A stretch of 64,000 bases of DNA, from positions 646,197 through 710,196 of the forward strand of contig NZ_JAHKPT010000021.1 in the NCBI RefSeq assembly GCF_018860635.1. The letters run 5' to 3'. The translations under genes and the position numbers were made by a program. How positions within the stretch are numbered: the stretch's first letter is position 1; every line of letters starts with the position of its first letter. Below, piece by piece: positions 40,643 to 49,019 of this stretch. Source of the DNA: Aliiglaciecola lipolytica. GTDB taxonomy: Bacteria > Pseudomonadota > Gammaproteobacteria > Enterobacterales > Alteromonadaceae. The notes beneath the pieces were generated by a model, which saw nothing but the letters and a program-made list of their open reading frames with translations, was not told where the DNA came from and searched no databases.

Positions 40643-41322
40643 TGTTAAGCGAAACGGATTTAATAGCCTTTTGGCTAACCATTAAATTAGCACTTATATC
40701 CACCGTTTTATTATTAGTGATAGGCTTTCCATTAAGCTTTTGGTTAGCTAAATCTAAGTGGCGTTATAAGTTTATATTTGAAGCATTAGTGGCGCTTCCT
40801 TTAGTTTTACCTCCTACCGTTCTTGGTTTCTATTTATTAATTTTGATGAGTCCAAATGGGGTGTTGGGAGAAATATCCAATGCGCTAGGAACTGGTAATT
40901 TAGCCTTTAGTTTTACCGGCTTGATCATAGGCTCTTGCATCTATTCTTTGCCGTTTGTCATTCAACCTCTGCAAACTGCATTTGTAAATTTGCAACAACG
41001 TCCGTTAGATGTAGCTGCAACGTTAGGGGCGTCAAAGTCAGAACGCTTGTTTCGGATTATCATTCCATTGTTAAAACCAGGGATCATCAGTGCTGCAGTC
41101 TTAGGGTTTGCTCATACCTTAGGAGAGTTCGGTGTAGTGTTAATGATTGGAGGTAATATTCCTGGTCAAACTCAAGTGGTTTCAATCGCAATATACGAAC
41201 ACGTAGAATCACTTGAGTATCAACAGGCACATTGGTTAGCAGGCACATTGTTGTTGTTTTCGTTTGTTTTGTTGTTAATTGTTTATGCAACCAACAAAGG
41301 TTTCAAAGTGGTGAATAAATGA
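40639..41322 (+). CDS. modB: Molybdate ABC transporter permease
   Basis: A 227-residue inner-membrane permease with five or six hydrophobic helices. The conserved cytoplasmic EAA-type loop reads DVAATLGASKSERLFRIIIP (about residues 128-147), and ALPLVLPPTVLGFYLL is a ModB signature. It overlaps the modA stop at the start and modC by 4 bases at the end, so the three are tightly coupled. Confidence 0.95.
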   Translation: MMLSETDLIAFWLTIKLALISTVLLLVIGFPLSFWLAKSKWRYKFIFEALVALPLVLPPTVLGFYLLILMSPNGVLGEISNALGTGNLAFSFTGLIIGSCIYSLPFVIQPLQTAFVNLQQRPLDVAATLGASKSERLFRIIIPLLKPGIISAAVLGFAHTLGEFGVVLMIGGNIPGQTQVVSIAIYEHVESLEYQQAHWLAGTLLLFSFVLLLIVYATNKGFKVVNK

Positions 41323-42389
41323 GCCTATTGGTACGTTTCTCGAAACCACTAAAGAGTAGAACGATTGACGTTAAACTAGATGTTAACAGTGCTGGTGTGA
41401 CGGCCATCTTCGGTCCATCTGGTGCGGGTAAAACAACTTTGCTGAGGGTTATTGCTGGATTAGATAAATATCCGAACGCTGAAGTCACTTTTGATAAAAA
41501 AGTTTGGCAGAATGCGAGTACATGGATTGCCCCTGAGAACCGTCACATCGGTATGGTGTTTCAACAACCGAGTTTGTTTGAACATCTAAATGTTGCGCAA
41601 AATATTTACTTTTACCAAGGATTAAAAGCCCATAAAGGTCGCAAAAAGCGGTTTGATGTTTCGCAGTTAATTGAATTATTGCAGTTAACTCCCTTGTTAA
41701 ATCGCTTACCTAAAACATTATCAGGTGGCGAGCAGCAAAGAGTCGCTATCGTCAGAGCTTTAGCGACACAACCCGATTTATTATTGATGGATGAGCCGCT
41801 GTCTGCTTTAGATGAGCAACTTAAAAGCCAATTTTTAGATTATTTAGAACCTTTACTTGAACAAATAGCGATACCCGTCATCTATGTTACCCATTCTAAG
41901 TCTGAATTGGCCCGAGTTGCTAAACAGGTAGTGTTGATGGATAAAACAGGTATTACAGGGCAGGGGGAAAGTACAGAATTACTCACAGATCTCAATCAAC
42001 CATTGACCTTGGGATCAGATCTTCAAAGTGTATTAAGTGCCAAGGTTGAATTGATTGATGAGCAACAGCATGTCAGCGCTTTAAAAACCCAAGCTGGACA
42101 GCTTTGGGTAAGTGTTATCAACAAACCAATAGAGCAACGAATGAAGGTGGTGATACACGCAAAAGACGTAAGTGTGAGTTTATCCCGGGCTGCAGATACC
42201 AGTATCCTTAATGTGCTGCCAGCCGACATAATGGATTTTAAGTTCACTGCAAACGGTAGTGTTATTTTAAAATTGAAAGTAGGCACTAGTGTTATTCTCA
42301 GTCAAATTACCCAACGATCCTTTGAGCAATTAAAGTTAGCCAAACATCTTCGAGTGTTCGCACAAATCAAAGGTGTTGTTTTAAAGTAA
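41319..42389 (+). CDS. modC: Molybdate ABC transporter ATP-binding protein
   Basis: A 356-residue ATPase: Walker A GPSGAGKTT (about residue 32), the Q-loop in GMVFQQPSLFEHL, signature LSGGEQQR, and Walker B LLLMDEPLSALD. The C-terminal ~70 residues form a TOBE (Mop-like) domain that binds oxyanion, as usual for ModC. No modE regulator is present next to the operon. Confidence 0.96.
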   Translation: MSLLVRFSKPLKSRTIDVKLDVNSAGVTAIFGPSGAGKTTLLRVIAGLDKYPNAEVTFDKKVWQNASTWIAPENRHIGMVFQQPSLFEHLNVAQNIYFYQGLKAHKGRKKRFDVSQLIELLQLTPLLNRLPKTLSGGEQQRVAIVRALATQPDLLLMDEPLSALDEQLKSQFLDYLEPLLEQIAIPVIYVTHSKSELARVAKQVVLMDKTGITGQGESTELLTDLNQPLTLGSDLQSVLSAKVELIDEQQHVSALKTQAGQLWVSVINKPIEQRMKVVIHAKDVSVSLSRAADTSILNVLPADIMDFKFTANGSVILKLKVGTSVILSQITQRSFEQLKLAKHLRVFAQIKGVVLK

Positions 42390-42431
42390 GTGTATGCAGA
42401 TGAACAGAAAAGTGTATTAACAATGACTATG

Positions 42432-42447
42432 CAATGTATATACATTG
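42432..42447. promoter_or_regulatory. Perfect 16-bp palindrome, possible operator
   Basis: CAATGTATATACATTG is identical to its reverse complement. It lies 42 bases after modC and 78 bases before the TTG start of a ribbon-helix-helix-like gene. RHH proteins often bind such palindromes as dimers of dimers and repress their own gene. It could instead be a molybdate-related site, though it does not look like the known ModE consensus. Confidence 0.5.
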
Positions 42448-42525
42448 ACTATCATATGGATATCGGTCAATATTGCATCATCACGAGAGCAAACCTTACT
42501 TTTAATTGGCGTTTTGGAGATTATT

Positions 42526-42690
42526 TTGCAGCATAAAAAATCAAAGAAAAATAGCCAGCTAATTGTTAGGATTAATGATCAGGAACGAGCTGAATTTGTG
42601 AAGCTTTGTGACGAGTTAGATACAAGCGCAGCCCGTGAAGTTCGGCGTTTTATTCGTGATTTTTTAAAACAACACAAGGATCGAGATTAA
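42526..42690 (+). CDS. Small ribbon-helix-helix-like DNA-binding protein
   Basis: A 54-residue basic protein. The TTG at 42526 is taken as start because GGAG lies six bases before it; the frame extends upstream, but that part is unlike a soluble protein. After a Lys/Ser-rich N terminus, SQLIVRINDQERAEF fits the short beta strand of an RHH fold (LIVRI) followed by helix 1. ARE-VRRFIRDFLKQHK fits helix 2, as in CopG/Arc-type or MobC-type proteins. This assignment is from pattern only. A perfect palindrome lies upstream, and a tiny lysine-rich gene follows 45 bases later. Confidence 0.6.
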   Translation: MQHKKSKKNSQLIVRINDQERAEFVKLCDELDTSAAREVRRFIRDFLKQHKDRD

Positions 42691-42735
42691 TCGATTAGTG
42701 TTTGTATTTTCATCATTTTTTAAGGAGATGCCAGC

Positions 42736-42846
42736 ATGGCTAAAGTAAAGACTTTGAAAGCAAAAATTAAGACCAGTAAAGCGAAAATCGCAAAGCAAAA
42801 AAATAAACTAGCAAAATTGAAAAAGCAGCTTAAAAAAGCGAAATAA
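42736..42846 (+). CDS. 36-residue lysine-rich microprotein
   Basis: A very small gene with a strong Shine-Dalgarno (AAGGAG, 8 bases before the ATG) and a perfect terminator behind it. The product has 16 Lys of 36 residues, no acidic residue, and otherwise Ala, Leu, Ile, Val, Gln and Thr. The pattern (AKIKTSKAKIAKQKNKLAKL in its middle) suggests one amphipathic, possibly coiled-coil helix, and nucleic-acid binding like histone H1-type tails. No family is recognised. It is probably co-transcribed with the RHH-like gene. Confidence 0.6.
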   Translation: MAKVKTLKAKIKTSKAKIAKQKNKLAKLKKQLKKAK

Positions 42847-42889
42847 TTATTGGGCGTTCTGTCCCAATTTTCCTAAGTAGAAGTTGTTT

Positions 42890-42925
42890 GCGGAAATTCT
42901 TTAAAAGAATTTCCGCTTTTTTTTT
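42890..42925 (+). terminator. Rho-independent terminator of the RHH/lysine-rich transcript
   Basis: GCGGAAATTCTT, loop TAA, AAGAATTTCCGC is a perfect 12-bp stem followed by nine T. A weaker hairpin (ATTGGG/CCCAAT) lies just before it at 42849-42868. Confidence 0.92.
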
Positions 42926-42931
42926 ACGATT

Positions 42932-44161
42932 TCAGACCGTTCTAGTGGCCAATGCCGGCGGGATATTCGCCGCTTTTTGTGCGGGGCCAAATACCGCTAT
43001 TTGCCCTACAATCCAAAGTACTAACATACCTGCGGGCACAAAATACCAATCTAGTGCATTCAGGCTAAACATATTCACTAACAACATATTTAAACCAACT
43101 GTTAGTACGGCACCTAAGACGACACCTACAGTGCTTATCAAAAAATTCTCAATCATGAAGTAACGCACAATCGACCCTTGACTTGCCCCTAACGCTCTCC
43201 GTGTGCCTATTTGTTTTTTACGACGATTAACACTAAAGCTGGCTAAACCAACAATACCTAACCCGGTTACTATGGTAAGGATTACCATAGTGGTTGAAAG
43301 TATTTTTATCATCGCGGTATCTCCGCGATAGCTGCGTTCTCGTGTTTCTTGAACGGTACGCATGTTGCGAATAATGCGTTGTTTATTTGATGAGGCTAGC
43401 GCTTCTTCAATAATCGGCATTATTGCATCACGTTGTCCTGGTAGAGCGCGGATATAGTAGCGATTGGACTCAAACTCGGTTAACTCCGGTGTAAGAACTG
43501 TGTGTTCTAAGTCATCCCAACCCACCCAAGGAGCTTGAATTTTATCGACAATCCCTTTTACGATCATAGGTTCTGTTTGACGAATATAAATGGTTTTACC
43601 CACTACATTTTGATAAGGGATATCCGCAAATAAAGACTCCGCAAGGACTTTAGTAATAAGTACATTATCAGGCCAATCGGTCACACTTCGTTGCCGCCAC
43701 CTCACGTCGTTCGGTAAGAAGTTTTCACCGGCAATTACTTCTAAATCAAGTGCATTGATGGCGTGTTCATCGACCATATAAATCGCAGCGCCTTCGCTTT
43801 CTTTTTCTTCGCCTGGTTCAGTTTGAAAACTCATCGACCAGCCACCACCACTCACAGGAATGGCGTTAATTTGGATTGCATCTAGTACCCCAGGCGTAGC
43901 GCGGATTAATGCTAAATCATCAATGGCGGTACTTTTAGGATCAAAACTCGTACCAAAACCTGTAGTGGTTAGGTAAAAGCTATTGGCCTCATCGATGCCG
44001 CTGTCTCGCTCGATACGTTGCGCACGTTCAAGAATAATAAATATTGAATTGACCACTATTGTCATAGTGACGGCAATTTGTATTGCAATCAAAATGGCAC
44101 CCACCTTGTTGCGCATTAAAGCACGAAAGATTGGACCAATTTCCCATTGATTAGAGCTCAT
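42932..44161 (-). CDS. ABC transporter permease (MacB/FtsX-like), second of pair
   Basis: A 409-residue permease of the MacB superfamily: one N-terminal membrane helix (about 18-40), a large periplasmic MacB-PCD domain (about 45-280), then three C-terminal helices of the FtsX domain. RRKKQIGTRRALGAS is the hallmark cytoplasmic loop. It is the last gene of the adaptor-ATPase-permease-permease operon. Two different permeases suggest a heterodimer. The substrate is unknown. Confidence 0.9.
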   Translation of the reverse strand: MSSNQWEIGPIFRALMRNKVGAILIAIQIAVTMTIVVNSIFIILERAQRIERDSGIDEANSFYLTTTGFGTSFDPKSTAIDDLALIRATPGVLDAIQINAIPVSGGGWSMSFQTEPGEEKESEGAAIYMVDEHAINALDLEVIAGENFLPNDVRWRQRSVTDWPDNVLITKVLAESLFADIPYQNVVGKTIYIRQTEPMIVKGIVDKIQAPWVGWDDLEHTVLTPELTEFESNRYYIRALPGQRDAIMPIIEEALASSNKQRIIRNMRTVQETRERSYRGDTAMIKILSTTMVILTIVTGLGIVGLASFSVNRRKKQIGTRRALGASQGSIVRYFMIENFLISTVGVVLGAVLTVGLNMLLVNMFSLNALDWYFVPAGMLVLWIVGQIAVFGPAQKAANIPPALATRTV

Positions 44162-44171
44162 AGTCTTCTCC

Positions 44172-45485
44172 TTATTGACTTTTTAATTGGCTGGCTGGGG
44201 CGATGTTACAGGCGCGCCAAGTAGGGTACATGCCGGCTAAAATACTCGAAACTAACGCAAGTAAAATCGCACTGGCCATCATGGTAATATCCAGTCCAAC
44301 TAAATTTTGCACAAACTCACCGTACAAAGATTTAATACCTTCGAGTCCAAGAAAGGCTAAACCCAGTCCCAAAATACCGCCGGCTATGCCAATGCAGGCC
44401 GTTTCGACGATATGCTGAATAAACAGGTCTGTTTTAGACGCGCCTACCGCTCTGCGTAAACCTATTTCTGCAGCTTTTCCAGTAAATTTTGCCAGCAACA
44501 AACCTATGGTATTAAGCAGGCAAACTAATAAAAACATAAAGGACACCCACATCATGATTTGGGCGTCGTCGGCAACCACTTCTTGGTTTTCCATCCATTC
44601 CATGACGTTAGAAAGGCGGTTGTTCAATGGGCGGGAAAAACGTCCTAAGGCTTTTTGTTCGTTGACATAGTTATTTAAAAAATCCATGTACTGGGCTTTT
44701 TCATTTGCGTTTCTAAGTTCAACCCACATCTGATAGTTAACACACTCAGATTGTAAAAATGCAGCAAAACCTTCACCTTCTGGAGTTTTCCAACAATTGG
44801 TATTGCCGCCATTAGATAATTCTAATTCTTGCTTCATATAAAACGGCATAAAGACTTCTTCGGTTTCATCAAAGGCACCAGTGGTGACATCATAAAACCG
44901 TGGCACTAACAGCCAATCGTTTAAAACACCCACCACTCGGAAGTTTTCGCCTACAATCCGAATCGTACGACCAACAGAGTTTTCTCCTCCAAACACACGT
45001 TCATTCGTGGCTTTGCTGATCACCACCACATATTCTCTATTGTCATCGCTGCTATCAGGCCAGCCACTGCCAAACAAAAAAGGGGCATCAAACATCGGGA
45101 AAAAATCAGAAAAGGCTAAACGAATGCTGGCCATAAAGGGCTTCTCATCTTGACCTTGAGGTTCGACAACACCGCCGGTAGAAGCCATGGCTGTTTGCCG
45201 ATACGCTTGTTTTGCTTGCATCAAATTGGTGGCTTCAGTCCAGGTGATTTGATCCGGTGGCTCATTCGGCTCGCGGGCAGGTTCAAACTGTGACCAACTG
45301 TCTAATTGCACATAGAAAAGTTGTTCACTTTTATGGGGAATGGGATTAGCTGACATCAGATAGTTAACTGTTACCGTAGTCATACTTGCACCAATTCCAA
45401 GACCAATAGCGGTGATCATCAGGGCACTTAAAATAGGGTTTCGCTTGATGCTTTTTAGGGCCAAACGCAGATAATAAGTAAACAT
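44172..45485 (-). CDS. ABC transporter permease (MacB/FtsX-like), first of pair
   Basis: A 437-residue MacB-type permease: N-terminal helix (ALMITAIGLGIGASMTT, about residue 20-40), a large periplasmic domain, and an FtsX domain with EIGLRRAVGASKTDLF. It lies 10 bases after the ATPase gene and 10 bases before the second permease. The periplasmic domain differs clearly from that of its partner, which supports an asymmetric pair. Confidence 0.9.
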   Translation of the reverse strand: MFTYYLRLALKSIKRNPILSALMITAIGLGIGASMTTVTVNYLMSANPIPHKSEQLFYVQLDSWSQFEPAREPNEPPDQITWTEATNLMQAKQAYRQTAMASTGGVVEPQGQDEKPFMASIRLAFSDFFPMFDAPFLFGSGWPDSSDDNREYVVVISKATNERVFGGENSVGRTIRIVGENFRVVGVLNDWLLVPRFYDVTTGAFDETEEVFMPFYMKQELELSNGGNTNCWKTPEGEGFAAFLQSECVNYQMWVELRNANEKAQYMDFLNNYVNEQKALGRFSRPLNNRLSNVMEWMENQEVVADDAQIMMWVSFMFLLVCLLNTIGLLLAKFTGKAAEIGLRRAVGASKTDLFIQHIVETACIGIAGGILGLGLAFLGLEGIKSLYGEFVQNLVGLDITMMASAILLALVSSILAGMYPTWRACNIAPASQLKSQ

Positions 45486-45494
45486 TATTTTTCC

Positions 45495-46211
45495 TTATCC
45501 GTTGGCCGCTTGATTAAGCTCAGCGATAGTGGGCTCAGATGAGTCAGTTAATTCACTGACTTTGCCATCTCGTACGTATATATTGCGTTTGGCTTGGGAA
45601 GCCAAATGTTGATCATGGGTCACCATAACGATAGTCGTGCCTTGGTCATTAATTTGTTTGAGTAGCTCCAATACACTTAATGCCATTTTAGTGTCCAAAT
45701 TTCCGGTTGGTTCATCGGCAAGTAAGAACCGTGGATCACCGGCTAAAGCTCGGGCAATGGCGACACGTTGTTGCTGCCCACCTGAAAGTTGCGAGGGTAA
45801 ATGCTTCATTCGGTTAGCCAAGCCGACTAATTCGAGACTTTCTTCAATCCGTTTTTTGCGTTCATTACTTTTAAATCCGCGGTAACGAAGGGGCACATCT
45901 ACATTATCGAACAGGTTTAGGTCAGGGATAAGATTGAAACTTTGAAAAATGAACCCTATTTTTTCATTTCTTAGTTGGCTGCGTTTTTTGTTATTAAGAC
46001 GACTGACATCTTGACCATCTAGCTGGTAAGTACCACCTTCGAAGGTTTCTAACAAACCTGCAATGTTTAAAAATGTGGTTTTTCCAGAGCCAGAAGGGCC
46101 AGTGACGGCGACAAATTCACCTTCATCTACCTGTAAATTGAAATCACGTAAGGCGTGGGTTTCAACCAAATCAGTACGAAATACTTTTTTTACGTCTGTC
46201 ATTGTTAACAT
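45495..46211 (-). CDS. ABC transporter ATP-binding protein (MacB/LolD-like)
   Basis: A 238-residue ATPase: Walker A GPSGSGKTT (about residue 39), Q-loop in IGFIFQSFNLIPDL, signature LSGGQQQRVAIARAL and Walker B FLLADEPTGNLD, the form typical of MacB/LolD type ATPases. An AGGA six to seven bases upstream supports the ATG at 46211. It powers the two permeases downstream. Confidence 0.94.
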   Translation of the reverse strand: MLTMTDVKKVFRTDLVETHALRDFNLQVDEGEFVAVTGPSGSGKTTFLNIAGLLETFEGGTYQLDGQDVSRLNNKKRSQLRNEKIGFIFQSFNLIPDLNLFDNVDVPLRYRGFKSNERKKRIEESLELVGLANRMKHLPSQLSGGQQQRVAIARALAGDPRFLLADEPTGNLDTKMALSVLELLKQINDQGTTIVMVTHDQHLASQAKRNIYVRDGKVSELTDSSEPTIAELNQAANG

Positions 46212-46251
46212 GTGCTTTCCTTAATTCTTTTTGCTTTTAATGTAGGAGTGA

Positions 46252-47550
46252 TTAATTGGTGATGAGAATTCGCTGCGCACCATTGAATTGTTCTGTACCG
46301 GAAATGATGATGGTGTCTCCGGCATTCAGACCTTGCATTATTTCAACATTGGATAAACTTCTAATACCGGTGGAAATCGGCGTTTTTTCTGCCATTCCGT
46401 CTTTAACCAGATATGCAATGCGGCCACTACCACTGTCTAAGAACTGTCCTCGTTGCACCATTAACACATCTTCCTTACTTTCCATTAGGATGCGCGTGGT
46501 TAAGCGTTGGTTTTGACGCAATCCTTGTGGCTGTTCTAAGGCTTCTCCTGCAGCATTGTGGGAGGCGAAACGCACTCTCCCATTCACTTGATTGTTCTCA
46601 ATTTCAGGTGAGATAGTGACTAGGGTGGCCAAGTGCGTTTCGCCATTGAAACTAACTTCTGCAAGCATACCAATCGCCAAATCGTCTGCGTAGCTTTCTG
46701 GAATATCAACTTCTAACTCGAATTCTGATAAGTCCACCACGCTTAGAATGGGCTGATTTTGTGTAACTTGGTTTTTTTGCTGTACCGCTAAATTACCGAC
46801 GATGCCATTGACTGGAGAGCGCATTGTCAATTCGTCCACTTTGCGTGTTAATTCATCAACCAGCAAAGCTTGTCGTTCCAATTGCAGTTGTTTGGTTTGA
46901 ATTTCAAAGGCTAAACTCTCTTGGTTTAACTGAGCATCGTGCACCGCATGTTGATGAACGAGTTTGGCATTTTGCAGATCGTCTTGGGCTTTTTCATAAT
47001 CGATCTGGCTTATGGAGTGGGTAGCATAGGCTTTGTCTGCACGGCGTTTTTCTCGATCTGCGGCAGTGAGTGAGACCAATGCAAGATCGACGGCTTTTTG
47101 ATTTTCCAGTGCTTGTTTTTTCGCTTGTATTTTTTCTCTGTCCAACTCCATTTGCGAACGCTGTAAACTGGACTCTTCTTGTTTTAGTTCATTGGTCAAA
47201 GCTGGGCTGTCGATCAATGCTAACACTTGATTGATCGTCACCGAATCACCGGCATCCACTTTAAAAGTAATAGTACCTTGGGCTGGGCTATACAGACGGG
47301 GACTAATAGAGGCTACAACTCTGCCTTGTACAGACAAATCTCTAACCAGATCACCTTTGTGCACGGTGGCAAGTCGTAAACGCTGAGCTGAAACCGAATG
47401 GTCTGAACTTGACCAATTACTAAAAGCCGGTGCTAAGCTAAAATAGCAAACGATTAACACTACGCTAATGCCGATAATTATGAACAGTGGTTTTTTATTT
47501 TTTTTGCTTGCCAGTACGACATCTTGTCCACTGGTATCTTCAATTTTCAT
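46252..47550 (-). CDS. Periplasmic adaptor (HlyD/MacA-like) of ABC efflux system
   Basis: A 432-residue membrane-fusion protein. One N-terminal membrane anchor (about residues 20-42, LFIIIGISVVLIVCYF), a biotinyl-lipoyl-like half-motif (SPAQGTITFKVDAGDSVTINQVLALID), a long coiled-coil hairpin (about 120-240), the second half-motif (RSPVNGIVGNLAVQ), then beta-barrel and membrane-proximal domains. It heads the operon with the ABC genes. An outer-membrane TolC-type partner is not present here and is probably encoded elsewhere. Confidence 0.9.
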   Translation of the reverse strand: MKIEDTSGQDVVLASKKNKKPLFIIIGISVVLIVCYFSLAPAFSNWSSSDHSVSAQRLRLATVHKGDLVRDLSVQGRVVASISPRLYSPAQGTITFKVDAGDSVTINQVLALIDSPALTNELKQEESSLQRSQMELDREKIQAKKQALENQKAVDLALVSLTAADREKRRADKAYATHSISQIDYEKAQDDLQNAKLVHQHAVHDAQLNQESLAFEIQTKQLQLERQALLVDELTRKVDELTMRSPVNGIVGNLAVQQKNQVTQNQPILSVVDLSEFELEVDIPESYADDLAIGMLAEVSFNGETHLATLVTISPEIENNQVNGRVRFASHNAAGEALEQPQGLRQNQRLTTRILMESKEDVLMVQRGQFLDSGSGRIAYLVKDGMAEKTPISTGIRSLSNVEIMQGLNAGDTIIISGTEQFNGAQRILITN

Positions 47551-47680
47551 GGTGTTTTCTCTGAAATTATTAGAACAATCACAGAGTAAGTCGCAGCCAG
47601 AATTAAAAAGGTTTAAATGATCTTAAAATAAATTTTAAATGGGTGTTACTAAGCGCGGCATGTCATAGGGAATATTGCTT

Positions 47681-47707
47681 AAAAATAACGCTCGATAGAC
47701 ACGAGCG
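47681..47707 (-). terminator. Terminator of the HMG-CoA reductase gene
   Basis: Read on the minus strand, CGCTCG, loop of 7, CGAGCG is followed by TTATTTTTAA. It lies about 25 bases after the HMG-CoA reductase stop codon. The stem is short but GC-rich. Confidence 0.6.
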
Positions 47708-47730
47708 CGCTACTTATATAAATTTGTGGG

Positions 47731-48903
47731 TTAGCGATTACGGCCCATTTTGTCATGGCTGCTTACCCAGTGGCCGGCAATGACGGCGCAAGCTAATGAA
47801 ATGTCACCGGCTAATACGGTCGCAGCAACGATTTCAGCAAATTTATTGGCTTTGTCTTTGCCCACACAATCTAATAGCTGTAAACATTCATTTTGTGTAG
47901 GTAAACCTGTTCCGCCACCAAAGGTGGCAACTATTAATGAAGGTAAGGTAACCGCAAGATAAAAATCACCATTGTCTAATAATTCATGGGATAACATACC
48001 CGCATGAGACTCAACTACATTCGCTTCATCTTGACCGGTGGCAATATATAAAGACGCGATGCCATTGGCTGAGTGGGGGCCATTATAAGCCGCACCGGCT
48101 AATTGCGCGCCATTATTCGCTAGCGTAGTAGCACCTGCTAGCACTTTTGTATCCACATTCATGACACGAGCTAACACTTCTTTTTTCAAGATGATCTCGG
48201 CGATCACGCGCTTGCCTCTTGAATGCAGCATATTTAGATGAGAGTGTTTTTTATCGGTATCCATGTTGCCAGAAAGTAAATACATGCAGGGGATGGGGGA
48301 GTTTGCTTTAATCCATTCACAGGCCACAAGGGTCGCTTTGCCCACCATATTTTGACCCGCAGCATCACCGGTGGTGTAGTTGAAACGCAAGTATTGTGTT
48401 TTCGCCACTGACCATTGTTGAATATGCTCTAATTTGCCAATACTGGTTGTGGTTTCGGATACGGCTTTTATTTGCTCAAAATTTTGTTCTACCCATTGTC
48501 CAAAGTCACGGGCTTGTCTGGCATCTTCAAAGATAAACGCTGGAGCACGTTGCATCCAACCTTCAACTACCGTCGTTTTTACCCCGCCACATTCATTTAT
48601 GACACGCATTCCACGGCTGTAACTGGCCACTAATGTACCTTCAGTGGTGGCAAGTGGGACGTAAAATAAACCTTTGGCATGTTCACCATTAATTTGCACT
48701 GGACCGGCAATACCTACTGGCATCTGTACGATTCCAATAAAGTTTTCAATATTGCCTGGTAATACACCAGGATCAATACTGAATTCACCCGTGTATTTTA
48801 AATCAGTACCGGTTTTTTGTTTCAGAAACTCCCGTCTGGTTTTCGCCATTTCAACAGTGTGATCATTTTCTGAGTTACGGGGAATCCGAGTATCTTCAGA
48901 CAT
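47731..48903 (-). CDS. HMG-CoA reductase, class I-like
   Basis: Reduces HMG-CoA to mevalonate with NAD(P)H. From the ATG at 48903 it has 390 residues; AGGA lies about 9 bases upstream, and the longer frame would add 19 residues lacking family similarity. The signatures fit class I (eukaryote/archaea type): ENFIGIVQMPVGIAGP, ATTEGTLVAS (catalytic Glu), GDAAGQNM, MDTDKK (catalytic Lys), GQDEANVVESHAG, and a C-terminal SSHDKMGRNR carrying the catalytic His. Gammaproteobacteria normally use the MEP route for isoprenoids, and no other mevalonate gene is seen here. Confidence 0.92.
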   Translation of the reverse strand: MSEDTRIPRNSENDHTVEMAKTRREFLKQKTGTDLKYTGEFSIDPGVLPGNIENFIGIVQMPVGIAGPVQINGEHAKGLFYVPLATTEGTLVASYSRGMRVINECGGVKTTVVEGWMQRAPAFIFEDARQARDFGQWVEQNFEQIKAVSETTTSIGKLEHIQQWSVAKTQYLRFNYTTGDAAGQNMVGKATLVACEWIKANSPIPCMYLLSGNMDTDKKHSHLNMLHSRGKRVIAEIILKKEVLARVMNVDTKVLAGATTLANNGAQLAGAAYNGPHSANGIASLYIATGQDEANVVESHAGMLSHELLDNGDFYLAVTLPSLIVATFGGGTGLPTQNECLQLLDCVGKDKANKFAEIVAATVLAGDISLACAVIAGHWVSSHDKMGRNR

Positions 48904-49019
48904 AGTAGATTTCCTTATTATCGATAGAGTGCAGGTTTTGCAATAAACGCTGTCTTTCAATTAATACATAATTACACCTACTTAGACAATTTTTTTATCA
49001 AAAATATGTAAAATAATTG

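Noticed and set aside
42445..42525. Upstream extension of the RHH-like gene
   Set aside because: The longer frame would start inside the palindrome and code a hydrophobic, non-RHH N terminus; the TTG with GGAG at the right distance is a better start.
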